Shown piece by piece: positions 30,599 through 44,500 of a DNA stretch of 64,000 nt. The number at the start of each line of letters is the position of its first letter. The stretch's first letter is position 1. The DNA comes from Diphasiastrum complanatum (Eukaryota > Streptophyta > Lycopodiopsida > Lycopodiales > Lycopodiaceae). Both the position numbers and the translations under genes were made by a program. Below the pieces are notes generated by a model. It had not been told where the DNA came from. It worked only from the letters and a program-made list of their open reading frames with translations, and did no database searches. The stretch spans positions 10,947,506 through 11,011,505 of the forward strand of contig CM055095.1 in NCBI GenBank assembly GCA_029204225.1, given 5' to 3'.

Positions 30599-32519
30599 AA
30601 GCAATCTTGATACTTAATAAGTAACATGCGTACTGCTTAATACTGTTCAGGAGTAAGTTGCGATCCAACTTGTACAATTTTTTTCGGTTCTCCTGGTTTG
30701 GCAAGATTCATTGGTTGTGTCCTAGTTGGGCCATCGTAAACCTCTTTAGATTCTGGCATGTGTTCTTCAGGTTCATGATGTGCTTTAGGTAACATGATAA
30801 CCACATCATATAGTGTATAACGTTTAAAATACTCGGTCATATCATGTTGGACTACATCTGCTTGTTCTTTTTCGAAAGGAATTGTTTTGGATCTTCGCTT
30901 AGTCTTCTTAACAGGAATTGATCGTGGAGGTGATGACTTCGGAGAAGTAAATTTTTCTTCAAAGGTGAAGACTTCCTAGACGATGATGTCTTACTAAAAT
31001 TCTGACTTGAAGAATCATCCTCGAATTTTCCTTTGCCTTTATCCAATAAGGGTGGCACTTTCTATGAATCAATCTTTTGAGGAAGATTTTCCCATTTCAG
31101 GACCGTATTATAATGTTGCTTAGCTTGTTTCTTCGTCATCAATCCTGTGATCCTATCTTCCTTCAATATAACTGCTTTGGGAGGTTTTATTGTTGGTTCT
31201 TCAGGAACATTACCCACTCCAAATTTGGTCAAAGCCATATGATTTAGAATCTGCTCATCCGTAAGTTCAGCATTGCCATCATACGTCGAGGCATGACTCA
31301 TAGGAATAAGTTCATCCTCAATCGGATCAGGTATAGGTGATGTTGGTATTCAGGCTACATTCAGCATATTTAGTGAAAACGTGATTGGTGTATCCAAAGT
31401 TGGATCTAACTAGGAAATCTCACTCAAATCTAATTGATTATCTCGTTGACACATGTATCCTGCTGGTCGATCACAAGTGTGATCCGTTGTTGACAAATTG
31501 TCACTCTTTTTGAACCACTGGTTTGATAGTCCATGTTGTAGGATCAACTTTATCTGCACGTTCACAATTTTTGAAAGTGATTTTTGCAAAACCCCAGTTA
31601 TGAATTATTTGCACACCTTGTAACCATGGACGTCCCAATAGAATTTGGTAGACATTTGGCACTTCTGGTAAGTCCATCACTACAAAGTAATGACAAAATG
31701 TACTCCCGCAATTCTGACAGGTATATCTTTCACCATTCCTTGTGGACAAACTGTTGTTTGATCAGCTAGCTTAATAGCAAAAATAGCAGGCTTAATCTTT
31801 GTAAGGCCCCATTTTGCACATAGCTTTGTAGAGATCAAGTTAACTCCTGAACCGCCATCTATCATGATTGCTTTTTTAGGAAATTGTCTATGCTGTATCG
31901 GCAGAGTGATATTATTTTGTTCACTTTTCCAAGCGGCTCCAACATGGAGTACTTCGTTAGATTCTTCAAATCCAGCACAAAAAAGAGGCTCCTGATGGAC
32001 TTTTGGTTCTTCTTGAGGTAACTTTTGTGCTAAGACTTCTTTTGCTTTTGGCACCAACTTCAAGAACTCTCCTAATGAGATATTTGCTAGACAAAATGTT
32101 GAAATGCGATCAACTGATACCTCTAAAAAATGATAAATTTCTCGAAATCCAAATCAGAATATATTAGATTTGACCCAAATTTTGTAAGAGACTTCATCTA
32201 GAAAATCAGAAACTAAAAATAGGACTGGAAAAGGTTCCCTAGGCGAAGGTTGGCTCGGCGAAGGTTCAACAGTGCTATTTCTGGGAAAAAAAACTATTTG
32301 ATCAACTTTTCGAACAATTTCTTGGGAAATAACCTTCGCCGACCTTTCAGATGAAAGATTTGACACTAATAAAACTATGGAAAACCGGACAAAGGTTTAT
32401 GACACAAGAAAATACAGTTTCTGTACTTTGGCGAGGGTGTAAATCAAGATTTTTTGTGATATGATCAAGAACAATCTTTGTCGAACTCGAAAATAGTATT
32501 CTACTACAAATAGAATACC
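30599..32519 (-). pseudogene. Gypsy fragment 1: leader joined to protease and pol N-terminus
   Basis: Reading down from 32519: leader sequence (CTTCGCCGACC), then abruptly the gag C-terminus (EFLKLVPKAKEVLAQKL, 32063), protease with IDGGSGVNLIST, LLGRPWLQGVQIIHNWG, and the acidic linker MSHASTYDGNAELTDEQILN (31301), to GSQLTPEQY at 30637. Gag and zinc knuckles are deleted: the join near 32100 corresponds to bringing 51594 and about 53463 of element 3 together at a short AAAATG-like homology. Stops and frameshifts are present and RT is missing. Confidence 0.85.
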
Positions 32520-35500
32520 TATGTGATCATCGGGTTGGACTTACACACGCAGGGTGCCAAATCCCTTTCAATTATTAACTAGGGTTAGGGTTGCCTTGGG
32601 ATCTGCAAACCCGCAAACAATAATGGGTTTCTTTCGTTGCCTAACCTGAATCCAAGATCTTGTCAATCTAGAGATGGAGTTAGTTATCACGCATAGGTTC
32701 GTTACCATGAGAGCGATAGTTTTAGCTGAGATTTCAGCATGAATGCAAGATCCAAACTCTAACCCTACATCCATTAACTCTATTCTATAACACTATGATC
32801 TATTAACTCTACGATCCACAACAAAGATATCTTACACTTCTTCTCTCTCTCTTTCTCTCTCATAAAAAGTAAAATAAAATGCAATCCCAATAACAATCAA
32901 ATCCAACAATTACCAAAAATCCATAGAAAGTATGAGAGATGGAAAAGAAAATAAGAAGAGGAAGGACATTCATCAACCTATTTTTGAAGAGAACCAATCT
33001 GTTTTATTGAAACAAGGAAATGAACATCAAGAGCAACTCGAGTTGGTCCCCTCTTAATGTAGAGAGGAGGACCCTGGCCTCTGAATCCTATTGGTCCATT
33101 CTTGCCTCTCTTTTTATTCAAATTTTAAAAAAAGTGTGGGAACCATCAAAATTGGAGGAAAACCCAACTTTATTTACTAACTTGATATTTAGGCCCTGCA
33201 ACATGAAAAGTCCCGCAAACAGGCCTAAAGTCCTTTTATTGACTTTTAACTAATCAATCAAATAACTATGTGATCATCGGGATGGACTTATACATGCAGG
33301 GTGCCAAATCTCTCTCACTTATTAATTAGGGTTAGAGTTGCTATAGGATCCGCAAACCCTGCAACAGTAGTGGGTTTATTTCCTTGTCTAACCTGAATCC
33401 AAGATCTAGTCACTCAAGCATCATAGAGATGGAGTTAGTTGTCACGCGTAGGTTTGTTCCCATGAAAGCGATAGTTTTAATTCAGATTTCAGCATGAATG
33501 GAAGATCCAAACTCTAACTCTACATCCATTAACCCTATTCTTTAACACTGCAATCCATTAACTCTACGATCCATAACAAAGATATCTTACACATACTCTC
33601 TTTCTCTTTCTCTCTCATAAAAAGTATAATAACATGCAATCCCAATAACAATCTGATCCAACAATTAGCAAAAATCCAAAGAAAGCATGAGAGATGGAAG
33701 AGGAAAGAAGAAGAACAAGGACATTCAACAGCCCATTTCTGAAGAGAACCAATCTGCTTTCTTGAAACGAGAAAATGAACATCAGGAGCAACTCGAGTTG
33801 GTCCCTTCTTATAGTAGAGAGGAGGACCCTGGCCTCTCAATCCTATTGGTCCATTATTGCCTCTCTTTTGATTCAAATTTCAGAAAAGTATGGGAACCAT
33901 CAAAATTTGAGAGAAACCCAAGTTTATTCACTAACTTGACATTTAGGCCCTTCGACATGAAAAGTCCAGCAAAAAGGACTAAAGTCCTGTTATTGACTTT
34001 TACCTAATCCATCAAATAACTATGTGATCATTGGGTTGGACTTACACACGCAGGGTGCCAAATCCCTCTCACTTATTAACTAGGGTTAGAGTTGCCTTGA
34101 GATCCGCAAACCCTGCAACAGTAGTGGGTTTTTTTCCTTGCCTAACCTGAACGCAATATCTAGTCAATCTAGCATCATAGAGATGGAGGTTGTTGTCACA
34201 CGTAGGTTCGTTCCCATGCGAGCGATAGTTTTAGTTCAGATTTCAGCATGAATGGAAGATCCAATCTCTAACTCTACATCCATTAACCCTATTCTTCAAC
34301 ACTACGATCCATTAATTCTACGATCCACAACAAAGATAGCTTACACTTTCTCTCTCATAAAAAAGTGTAATAACATGCAATCCCAATAGCAATCAGAACC
34401 AACAATTAGCAAAAATCCAAAAAAAGCATGAGAGATGAAAAAGGAAAGAAGACGGGCAAGGACATTCATCAACCCATTTATGAAGAGAACCAATTTGCTT
34501 TATTGAAACGAGAAAATGAACATTAGGAGCAACTCGAGTTGGTCCCTTCTTATAGTAGAGAGGAAGACCCTGGCCTCTGGATACTATTGGTCCATTCTTG
34601 TCTCTGTTTTTATTTAAATTTTAAAAAACTGTGTGAACCATCAAAATTGGAGAGACACCCAACTTTATTCACTAACTTGACATGGAGGCCCTACGACATT
34701 AAATGTTCCGCAAAAAGGCCTAAAGTCCTTTTAGTGAATTTTAAGTAATCAATCAAATAACTATGTGATCATCGGTTGGACTTACACACACAAGGTGCCA
34801 AATCCCTCTCACTTACTACCTAGGGCTAGAGTTGCCTTGGGATCTGCAAACGCAGCAACAGTAGTGGGTTTCTTTCCTTGTCTAACCTGAATCCAAGATC
34901 TAGTCAATCTAGCATCATAGAGACGAAGTTAGTTGTAACGTATAGGATCGTTCCCATGAAAGCAATAGTTTTAGTTCAGATTTTAGCATGAATGGAAGAT
35001 CTAAACTCTAACTCTACATCCATTAAACCTATTCTTCACCTCTACGATCCATTAACTCTATGATCTACAACAAAGATAGCTTACACTTCCTCTCTCATAA
35101 AAAAGTATAATAACACGCAATCCCAATAGCAATCAGAACCAACAATTAGCGAAAATCGAAAAAAGCATGAGAGATGAAAAAGGAAAGAAGACGAGCAAGG
35201 ACATTCATCAACCTATTTCTGAAGAGAACCAATTTGCTTTATTGTAACGAGAAAATGAACACCAGGAGCAACTCGAGTTGGTCCCTTATTATAGTAGAGA
35301 GGAAGACCCTGGCCTCTGAATACTATTGGTCCATTCTTGTCTCTGTTTGTATTCAAAGTATAAAAAAGTTTGGGAACCATCAAAATTGGAGGGAAACCCA
35401 ACTTTATTCACTAACTTGAGATTTAGGCCCTGCGATATTAAAAGTCCTTTTATTGACTTTTAACTAATGAATCAAATAACTATGTGATCATCGGGTTACA

Positions 35501-38500
35501 CGATCCACAACAAAGATAGCTTACACTTATTCTCTCTCTTTCTCTCTCATAAAAAATATAATAACATGCAATCCCAATAACAATCAGATCCAACAATTAC
35601 CAAAAATCCAAAGAAAGCATGAGAGATGGAAAGGAAAGAAGAAGAGCAAGGACAGTCATCAACCCATATCTCAAGAGAACCAATCTGCTTTATTGAAACG
35701 AGGAAATGAACATCAGGAGCAACTCAAGTTGGTCCCTTGTTATTGTAAAGAGGAGGACCCTGACCTCTAAATCCTATTGGTCGATTCTTGTCTCTCTTTT
35801 TATTCAAATTTTAAAAAAAGTGTGGGAACCATCAAAACTGGAGAGAAACTCAACTTTATTCACTAGCTTGACATTTAGGCCCTGCGACATTAAAAGTCCC
35901 GCAAAAAGACCTAAAGTCCTTGTATTGACTTTTAACTAATGAATCAAATAACTATGTGATCATCGGGTTGGACTTACACACGCAGGGTGCCAAATTCCTC
36001 TTACTTATTAACTAGGGATAGAGTTGCCTTGGGATCCACGAACCCTGCAACAGTAGTGGGTTTCTTTCCTTCCCTAACCTGAATGCAAGATCTAGTCAAT
36101 CTAGCATGATAGAGACGGAGGTAGTTGTCACGCGTAGGTTCGGTCCCATGAGAGCAATAGTTTTATTTTAGATTTCAGCATGAATGGAAGATCCAATCTC
36201 TAACTCTACATCCGTTAACCCTATTCTTCAACACTACGATCTATTAACTCTACGATCCACAACAAAGATAGCTTACACTTCCTCTCTCATAAAAAAGTGT
36301 AATAACATGCAATCCCAATAGCAATCAGAACCAACAATTAGCGAAAATACAAAAAAAGCATGAGATATGGAAAAGGAAAGAAGACGAGCAAGGACATTCA
36401 TCAACCCATTTATGAAGAAAACCAATCTGCTTTATTGAAACGAGAAAATGAACATCAGGAGGAACTCGAGTTGGGCCCTTCTTATAGTATAGAGGAAGAC
36501 CCTGGCCTCTGAATACTATTGTTTCATTCTTGCCTCTCTTTTTATTTTAATTTTAAAAAAGTGTGGGAACCATCAAAATTGGAGAGAAACCCAACTTTAC
36601 TCACTAACTTGACCTTGAGGCCCTGCGACATCAAAAGTTTCGCAAAAAGGCCTAAAGTACTTTTATTGACTTTTAACTAATGAATCAAATAACTATGTGA
36701 TCATCGGGTTGGACTTACACACGCAGGGTGTCAAATCTCTCTCACTTACTAACTAGGGTTACAGTTGTCTTGGGATCCGCAAACCCAGCAACAGTAGTGG
36801 GTTTCTTTCCTTGCCTAACCTGAATCCAAGATCTAGTCAATCTACCATCATAGAGACGAAGTTAGTTGTGACGTGTAGGTTCGTTCCCATGAGAGCGATA
36901 GTTTTAGTTAAGATTTCAACATGAATGGAAGATCCGAACTCTAACTCTACATCCATTAACCCTACTCTTCACCTCTACGATCTACCACAAAGATAGCTTA
37001 CACTTCCTCTCTCATAAAAAGTATAATAACATGCAATCCCAATAAGAATCAGATCCAACAATTAGAAAAAATACAAAGAAAGCATGAGAGATAGAAGAAG
37101 AAAGAAGAACAGCAAGGACATTCAACAACCTATTTCTGAAGAGAACCAATCTGCTTTATTGAAACAAGAAAATGAATATCAGGAGCAACTCGAGTTGGTC
37201 TCTTCTTATTGTAGAGAGGAAGACCCTGGCCTTTGAATCCTATAGGTCCATTCTTGCCTCTCTTTTTATTCAAAGTTTAAAAAAGTGTGGGAACCATCAA
37301 AATTGGAGGAAAACCCAGCTTTGTTCACTAACTTGACATTTAGGCCTTGCGATATTAAAAGTCCTTTTATTGACTTTTATCTAATGAATCAAATAACTAT
37401 GTGATCATCGGGTTACACGATCCACAACAAAGATAGCTTACACTTCTTCTCTCTCTCTTTCTCTCTCATAAAAAATATAATAACATGCAATCCCAATAAC
37501 AATCAGATCCAACAATTACCAAAAATCCAAAGAAAGCATGAGAGATGGAAAAGGAAAGAAGAAGAGTAAGGACATTCATCAACCCATTTCTTAAGAGAAC
37601 CAATCTGCTTTATTGAAACGAGAAAATGAACATCAGGAGCAACTCGAGTTGGTCCCTTCTTATTGTAGAGAGGAGGACCCTGGCCTCTAAATCCTATTGG
37701 TCCATTCTTGCGTCTCTTTTTATTCAAAGTTTAAAAAAGTGTGGGAACCATCAAAATTGGAGGGAAACCCAACTTTATTCACTAACTTGACATTTAGGCC
37801 CTGCGATATTAAAAGTCCCGCAAAAAGGCTTAAAGTCCTTTTATTGACTTTCAACTAATGAATCAAATAACTATGTGATCATCGGGTTGGACTTACACAC
37901 GCAGGGTGCCAAATCCCTCTCACTTATTAACTAGGGTTAGGGTTGCCTTGGTATACGCAAACCCTCCAATTGCCTAACCTGAATCCAAGATCTTGTCAAT
38001 CTAGCATCATAAAGACGGAGTTAGTTGTCACGCATAAGTCCGTTCCCATGCGAGCGATAGTTTTAGTTGAGATTTCAGCATGAACAGAAGATCCAAACTC
38101 TAACCCTACATCCATTAACTCTATTCTTTAACACTACGATCCATTAACTCTATGATCCACAACAAAGATAGCTTACACTTATTATCTCTCTCTTTCTCTC
38201 TCATAAAAAGTAAAATAACATGCCATGCCAATAACAATCAGATTCAACAATTAGCAAAAATGCATAGAAAGCTTGAGAGATGGAAAAGGAAAGAATAAGA
38301 GCAAGGACATTCATCGAGATATTTTTGAAGAGAACCAATCTGCTTTATTGAAACGAGAAAATGAACATTAGGAGCAATTCGAGCTGGTCTTTTCTTATTG
38401 TAGAGAGGAGGACCCTGGCCTCTAAATTCTATTGGTCCATTCTTGTCTCTCTTTTTATTCAAATTTTGAAAAAAGTGTGGAAACCATCAAAATTGGAGGG

Positions 38501-41500
38501 AAACCTAACTTTATTCACTAACTTAACATTTAGGCCCTGCAACATCAAAAGTCCCTCAAAAAGGCCTAAAGTCCTTTTATTGACTCTTAACTAATCAATC
38601 AAATAACTATGTGATCATCGGGTTGGACTTACACATGCAGGGTGCCAAATTCCTCTCACTTATTAACTAGGGTTAGGGTTGCCTTGGGATCCGCAAACCC
38701 TCCAAGAGTAGTGGGTTTATTTTCTTGCCTAACCTGAATTCAAGATTTAGTCAATCTAGCATCATAGAGACGGAGTTAGTTGTCATGCGTATGTTCGTTC
38801 CCATCAGAGCGATAGTTTTAGATCAGATTTTAGCATGAATGGAACATCCAATCTCTAATTCTACATCCATTAACTCTAAGACTACGATCGATTAACTCTA
38901 TGATCCACAATAAAGATATGTTACACTTCCTCTCTCTCTCTTTCTCTCTCATAGAATTTATAATAACATACACTCCCAATAACAATCACATCCAACAATT
39001 AGCAAAGTTCAGATTTCAGCATGAATGGAAGATCCAAACTCTAACTCCACATCCATTAACCATATTATTTGAAACTACGATCCATTAACCCTATGATCCA
39101 CAACAAAGATAGCTCACACTTCCTCTATCTCTCTTTCTCTCTAATAAAAAGTATAATAATATGCAATCCCAATAACAATTAGATACAACAATTAGCAAAA
39201 ATCAAAAAGCATGAGAGGAAAGAAGAAGACCAAGGACATTCATCAACCTATTTCTGAAGAGAATCAATCTGCTTTATTGAAACGAGAAAATGAACATCAG
39301 GAGCAACTCGAGTTGGTCTCTTCTTATAGTAGAGAGGAGGACCCTGCCCTCTGAACCCTATTGGTCCATTCTTTCCTCTCTTTTTATTCAAATTTTAAAA
39401 AAGTGTGGGAACCATCAGAATTGGAGGGAAACCAAATTATTCACTAACTTGATATTTAGGGCCTGTGACATTAAAAGTCCCGCAAAAAGGCCTAAAGTCC
39501 TTCTATTGACTTTTAACTAATCAATCAAATAAATATGTGATCATCGGGTTGTACTTACACATGTAGGGTGCCAAATCTCTCTCACTTATTAACTAGGGTT
39601 TGGATTGCCTTGGGATCCGCAAACCCTCCAACAGTAGTGGGTTTCTTTCCTTGACTAACATGAATCCAAGATCTAGTCACTCAAGCATCATAGAGACGGA
39701 GTTAGTTGTCACGCGTAGGTTCGTTCCCATGAGAGCGATAGTTTTAGTTCAGATTTCAGCATGAATGGAAGATCCAAACTCTAACCCTACATCCATTAAT
39801 CCCATTCTTTAACACTACGATCCATTAACTCTACGATCCACAACAAAGATAGCTCACACTTCTTCTCTCTCTTTCTCTCTTATAAAATGTATAATAACAT
39901 GCAATCTCCATAACAATGGCTTTTAATTAATGAATCAAATAACTATGATCATCGGACTGGACTAGGGTGAGAGTTGCTTGGGGATCCGCAAACCCTCCAA
40001 TAGTAGTGGGTTTCTTTCCTTGCCTAACCTGAATCCAAGATCTGGTCACTCAAGCATCATAGAGACGGAGTTAGTTGTCACGCGTAGATTCGTTCCCATG
40101 AGAGCGATAGTTTTAGTTCAGATTTCAGCATGAATGGAAGATCCAAACTCTAACTCTACATCCATTTTTTCAGTAGTGGGTTTCTTTCATCAACCTATTT
40201 TTGAAGAGAACCAATCTGCTTTATTGATTGGTCCCTTCTTATGGTAGCGAGGTGGACCCTCGCCTCTCAATCCCATTGGTCCATTCTTGCCTCTCTTTTG
40301 ATTCAAATTTTAGAAGAGTGTGGAAACCATCAAAATTTAAGGAAAACCCAACTTTATTCACTAACTTGACATTTAGGCCCTACGACATTAGAAGTCTCGC
40401 AAAAAGGGCTAAAGGCCTTTTTTTGACTTTTAATTAATCAATCAAATAGTATAATAACATGCAATTCCAATAAAATCAGAGCCAACAATTAGCAAAATTC
40501 CAAAGAAAGCACGAGAGATGGAATAGGAAAGAAGAAGAGCAAGGACATTCATCAACCCATTTCTGATAGAATGAATCTGGTTTATTGAAACGAAGAAATG
40601 AACATCACCAGCAACTCGAGTTGGTCCCTTCTTATAGTAGCGAGGAAGACCCTGTCTCTGAATCCTATTGGTCCATTATTTTCTCTCTTTTTATTCAAAG
40701 TTTATGAGCAGGGACATTCATGAACCTATTTATGAACATAACCAATTTGCTTTATTGAAACAAGAAAATGAAGATCAGGAGCAACTCGAGTTGGTCCCTT
40801 TTTATAGTAGAGAGGAGGACCCTGGCCTCTGAATCCTATTGGCCCATTCTTGCCTCTCTTTTTATCCAAATTGTGTGAGAACCATCAAAATTGGAAGGAG
40901 ACCCAACTTTATTCACTAACTTGACATTTAGGCCATGCGACATTAAAAGTCCCCGAAAAGACGTAAAGTCCTTTTATTGACTTTTAACTAATGAATCAAA
41001 TAACTATGTGATCATCGTGTTGGACATACACATGCAAGGTGCCAAATCCCTCTCACTTATTAACTAGGGTTAGGGTTGCCTTGGGATCCGCAAAGCCTCC
41101 AACAGTAGTGGGTTTCTTTCCTTGCCTAGCCTGAATACAAGATATAGTGAATCTAGCATCATAGAGACGGAGTTACTTGTGACGCGTAGGTTCTTTCCCA
41201 TGAGAGCGATAGTTATAGTTCAGATTTCAGCATGAATGGAAGATCCAAACTCCAACTCTACATCCATTAACCCTATTATTTACAACTACGATCCATTAAC
41301 TCTGTGATCCACAGCAAAGATAGCCTATTCCTCCTCTCTCTCTCTCTTTCTCTCTCATAAAAATTATAATAACATGCAATCCCAATAACAATCAGATCCA
41401 ACAATAGGCAAAAATCCAAAGAAAGCATGAGAGATGGAAAAGAAAACAGAAGAGCAAGGACATTCATCAACCCATTTCTGAAGAGAACCAATCGGCTTTA

Positions 41501-44500
41501 TTGAAATGAGGAAATGAACATCAAGAGCAACTTGAGCTGGTCCCTTCTTATAGTAGAGAGTAGGACCTTGGTCTCTGAATCCTATTGGTCCATTCTTGTC
41601 TCTCTTTTTATTCAAATTTAAAAAAAGTGTGGAAACCATCAAAATTGGAGGGAAACCCTCAATCAGATTCAACAATTAGCAAAATCCAAAGAAAGCATGA
41701 GACATGGAAAAGGAAAGAAGAAGAGCAAGGACATTCATCAACCCATTTCTGAAGAGAATCAATCTACATTATTGAAACGAGAAAATGAACATCAAGAGCA
41801 ACTCGAGTTGGTCCCTTCTTATAGTAGCAAGGAGGACCCTGGCCTCTCAATCCTATTGGTCCATTATTGTCTCTCTTTTGATTCAAATTTTAGAAGAGTG
41901 TGAGAACCATCAAAATTGGAGAAAAATCCAACTTTATTCAGTAACTTGACATTTAGGCCCTACATAATTAAAAGTCTTGCAAAAAGGGCTAAAATCCTTT
42001 TATTGACTTTTAATTAATCAATCAAATAACTATGATCATCGGGTTGGACTAGGGTTAGAGTTGCTTTGGGATCCGCAAAACCTCCAACAGTAGTGGGTTT
42101 CTTTCCTTGCCTAACCTGAATCCAAGATCTAGTCACTCAAGCATCATAGAGACGGAGTTAGTTGTCACGCGTAAGTTCGTTCCCATGAGAGCGATAGTTT
42201 TAGTTCAGATTTCAGCATGAATGGAAGATCCAAACTCTAACTCTACATCCATTAACCCTATTTTTTAACACTACGATCCAATAACTCTGCGATCCACAAC
42301 AAAGATATCTTACACTTCCTCTCGTTCTCTTTCTCTCTCATAAAAAGTATAATAACATGCAATCCCAATAACAATCTGATCCAACAATTAGCAAAATTCA
42401 AAGAAAGCATGAGACATGGAAAAGGAAAGAAGAAGAGCAAGGACATTCGTCAACCCATTTATGAAGAGAACCAATCTACGTTATTGAAACGAGGAAATGA
42501 ACATCAGGAGCAACTCGAGTTGGTCCCTTCTTATTGTTGCAAGGAGCAACCTGGCCTCTCAATCCTATTGGTCCATTATTGCCTCTCTTTTGATTCAAAT
42601 TTTAGAAGGGTGTGGGAACCATCAAAATTGGAGAAAAACCCAAGTTTATTCAATAACTTGACATTTAGGCCCTACGACAATAAAAGTCTCGCAAAAACGT
42701 AAAGTCCTTTTATTGACTTTAAATTAATCAATCAAATAACTATGTGATCATCAGGTTGGACTTACACATGCAAGGTGCCAAAATCCCACTCACTTATTGA
42801 CTAGGGGTAGAGTTGCTTTGGGATCCGCAAACCCTCCAACAGTAGTGGGTTTCTTTCCTTGCCTAACCTGAATCCAAGATCGAGTCAATCTAGCATCATA
42901 GAGACGGAGGTAGTTGTCACGCGTAGGTTCGTTGCCATGAGAGCAACAGTTTTAGTTCAGATTTCAACATGAATGGAAGATCCAATCTCTAACTCTACAT
43001 TCATTAACCCTATTCTTCAACACTACGATCCACAACAAAGATAGCTTACACTTCTTCAGTGATAAAAAGTATAATAACATGCAATTCCAATGACAATCAC
43101 ATCCAACAATCAGCAATAATCCAAAGAAAGCATGAGACATGGAAAAGGAAAGAAGAAGAACAAGGACATTCATCAACCCATTTCTGAAGAGAACCAATTT
43201 GCATCATTGAAACGAGGAAATGAACATCAGGAGCAACTCGAGTTGGTCCCTTCTTATAGTAGCAAGGAGGACCTTGGCCTCTCAATCCTATTGGTCCATT
43301 ATTGCCACTCTTTTGATTCAAATTTTAGAAGAGTGTGAGAACCATCAAAATTGGAGGAAAACCCAACTTTATTCACTAACTTGACATATAGGCCCTACGA
43401 AATTAAAAGTCTCACAAAAAGGGCTAAATACTTTTATTGACTTTTAATTAATCAATCAAATAACTATGATCATCGGGTTGGTCTAGGGTTAGAGTTGCTT
43501 TGGGATCCGCAAACCCTCCAATAGTAGTGGGTTTCTTTCCTTGCCTAACCTGAATCCAAGATCTGGTCACTCAAGCATCATAGAGACGGAGTTAGTTCTC
43601 ACGCGTAGATTCGTTCCCATGAGAGCGATAGTTTTAGTTCAGATTTCAGCATGAATGGAAGATCCAAACTCTAACTCTACATCCATTAACCCTATTCTTT
43701 AACACTATGATCCATTAACTCTAAGATCCACAACAGATATATCTTACACTTTCTCTCTTTCTCTTTCTCTCTCATAAAAAGTATAATAACATGCAATCCC
43801 AAAAACAATATGATCCAACAAATAGCAAAAATTCAAAGAAAGCATGAGAGATGGAAAAGGAAAGAAGAAGACCAAGAACATTCAACAACCCATTTCTGAA
43901 GAGAATCAATCTGCTTTATTGAAACGATAAAATGAACATCAGAAGCAACTCGAGTTGGTCCCTTCTTATAGCCTCTCAATCCTATTGGTCCATTCTTCTC
44001 TCTCTTTTGATTCAAATTTTAGAAAAGTGTGGGAACCATCAAAGTTGGAGGAAAACCCAACTTTATTCACTAACTTGACATCTAGGCCCTGTGACATTAA
44101 AAGTCTCACAAAAAGTCATAAAGTCCTTTTATTGACTTTAAATTAATCAATCAAATAACTATGTGATCATCGGGTTGGACTTACACACGCAGGGTGCCAA
44201 AACCCCACTCACTTATTAACCAGGGATAGGGTTTCTTTTCTTGCCTAACATGAATCCAAGATCTAGTCAATCTGGCATTATAGAGACAGAGTTTGTTGTC
44301 ACGCGCAGGTTCCTTCCCATGAGAGCGATAGTTTTAGTTCAAATTTCAGCATGAATGGAAGATCGAATCTCTAACTCTACATTCATTAACCCTATTCTTC
44401 AACACTACGATCCACAACAAAGATAGCTTACACTTCTTCTCTCTCTTTCTCTCTCATAAAAAGTATAATAACATGCAATGCCAATAACAATCAGATCCAA

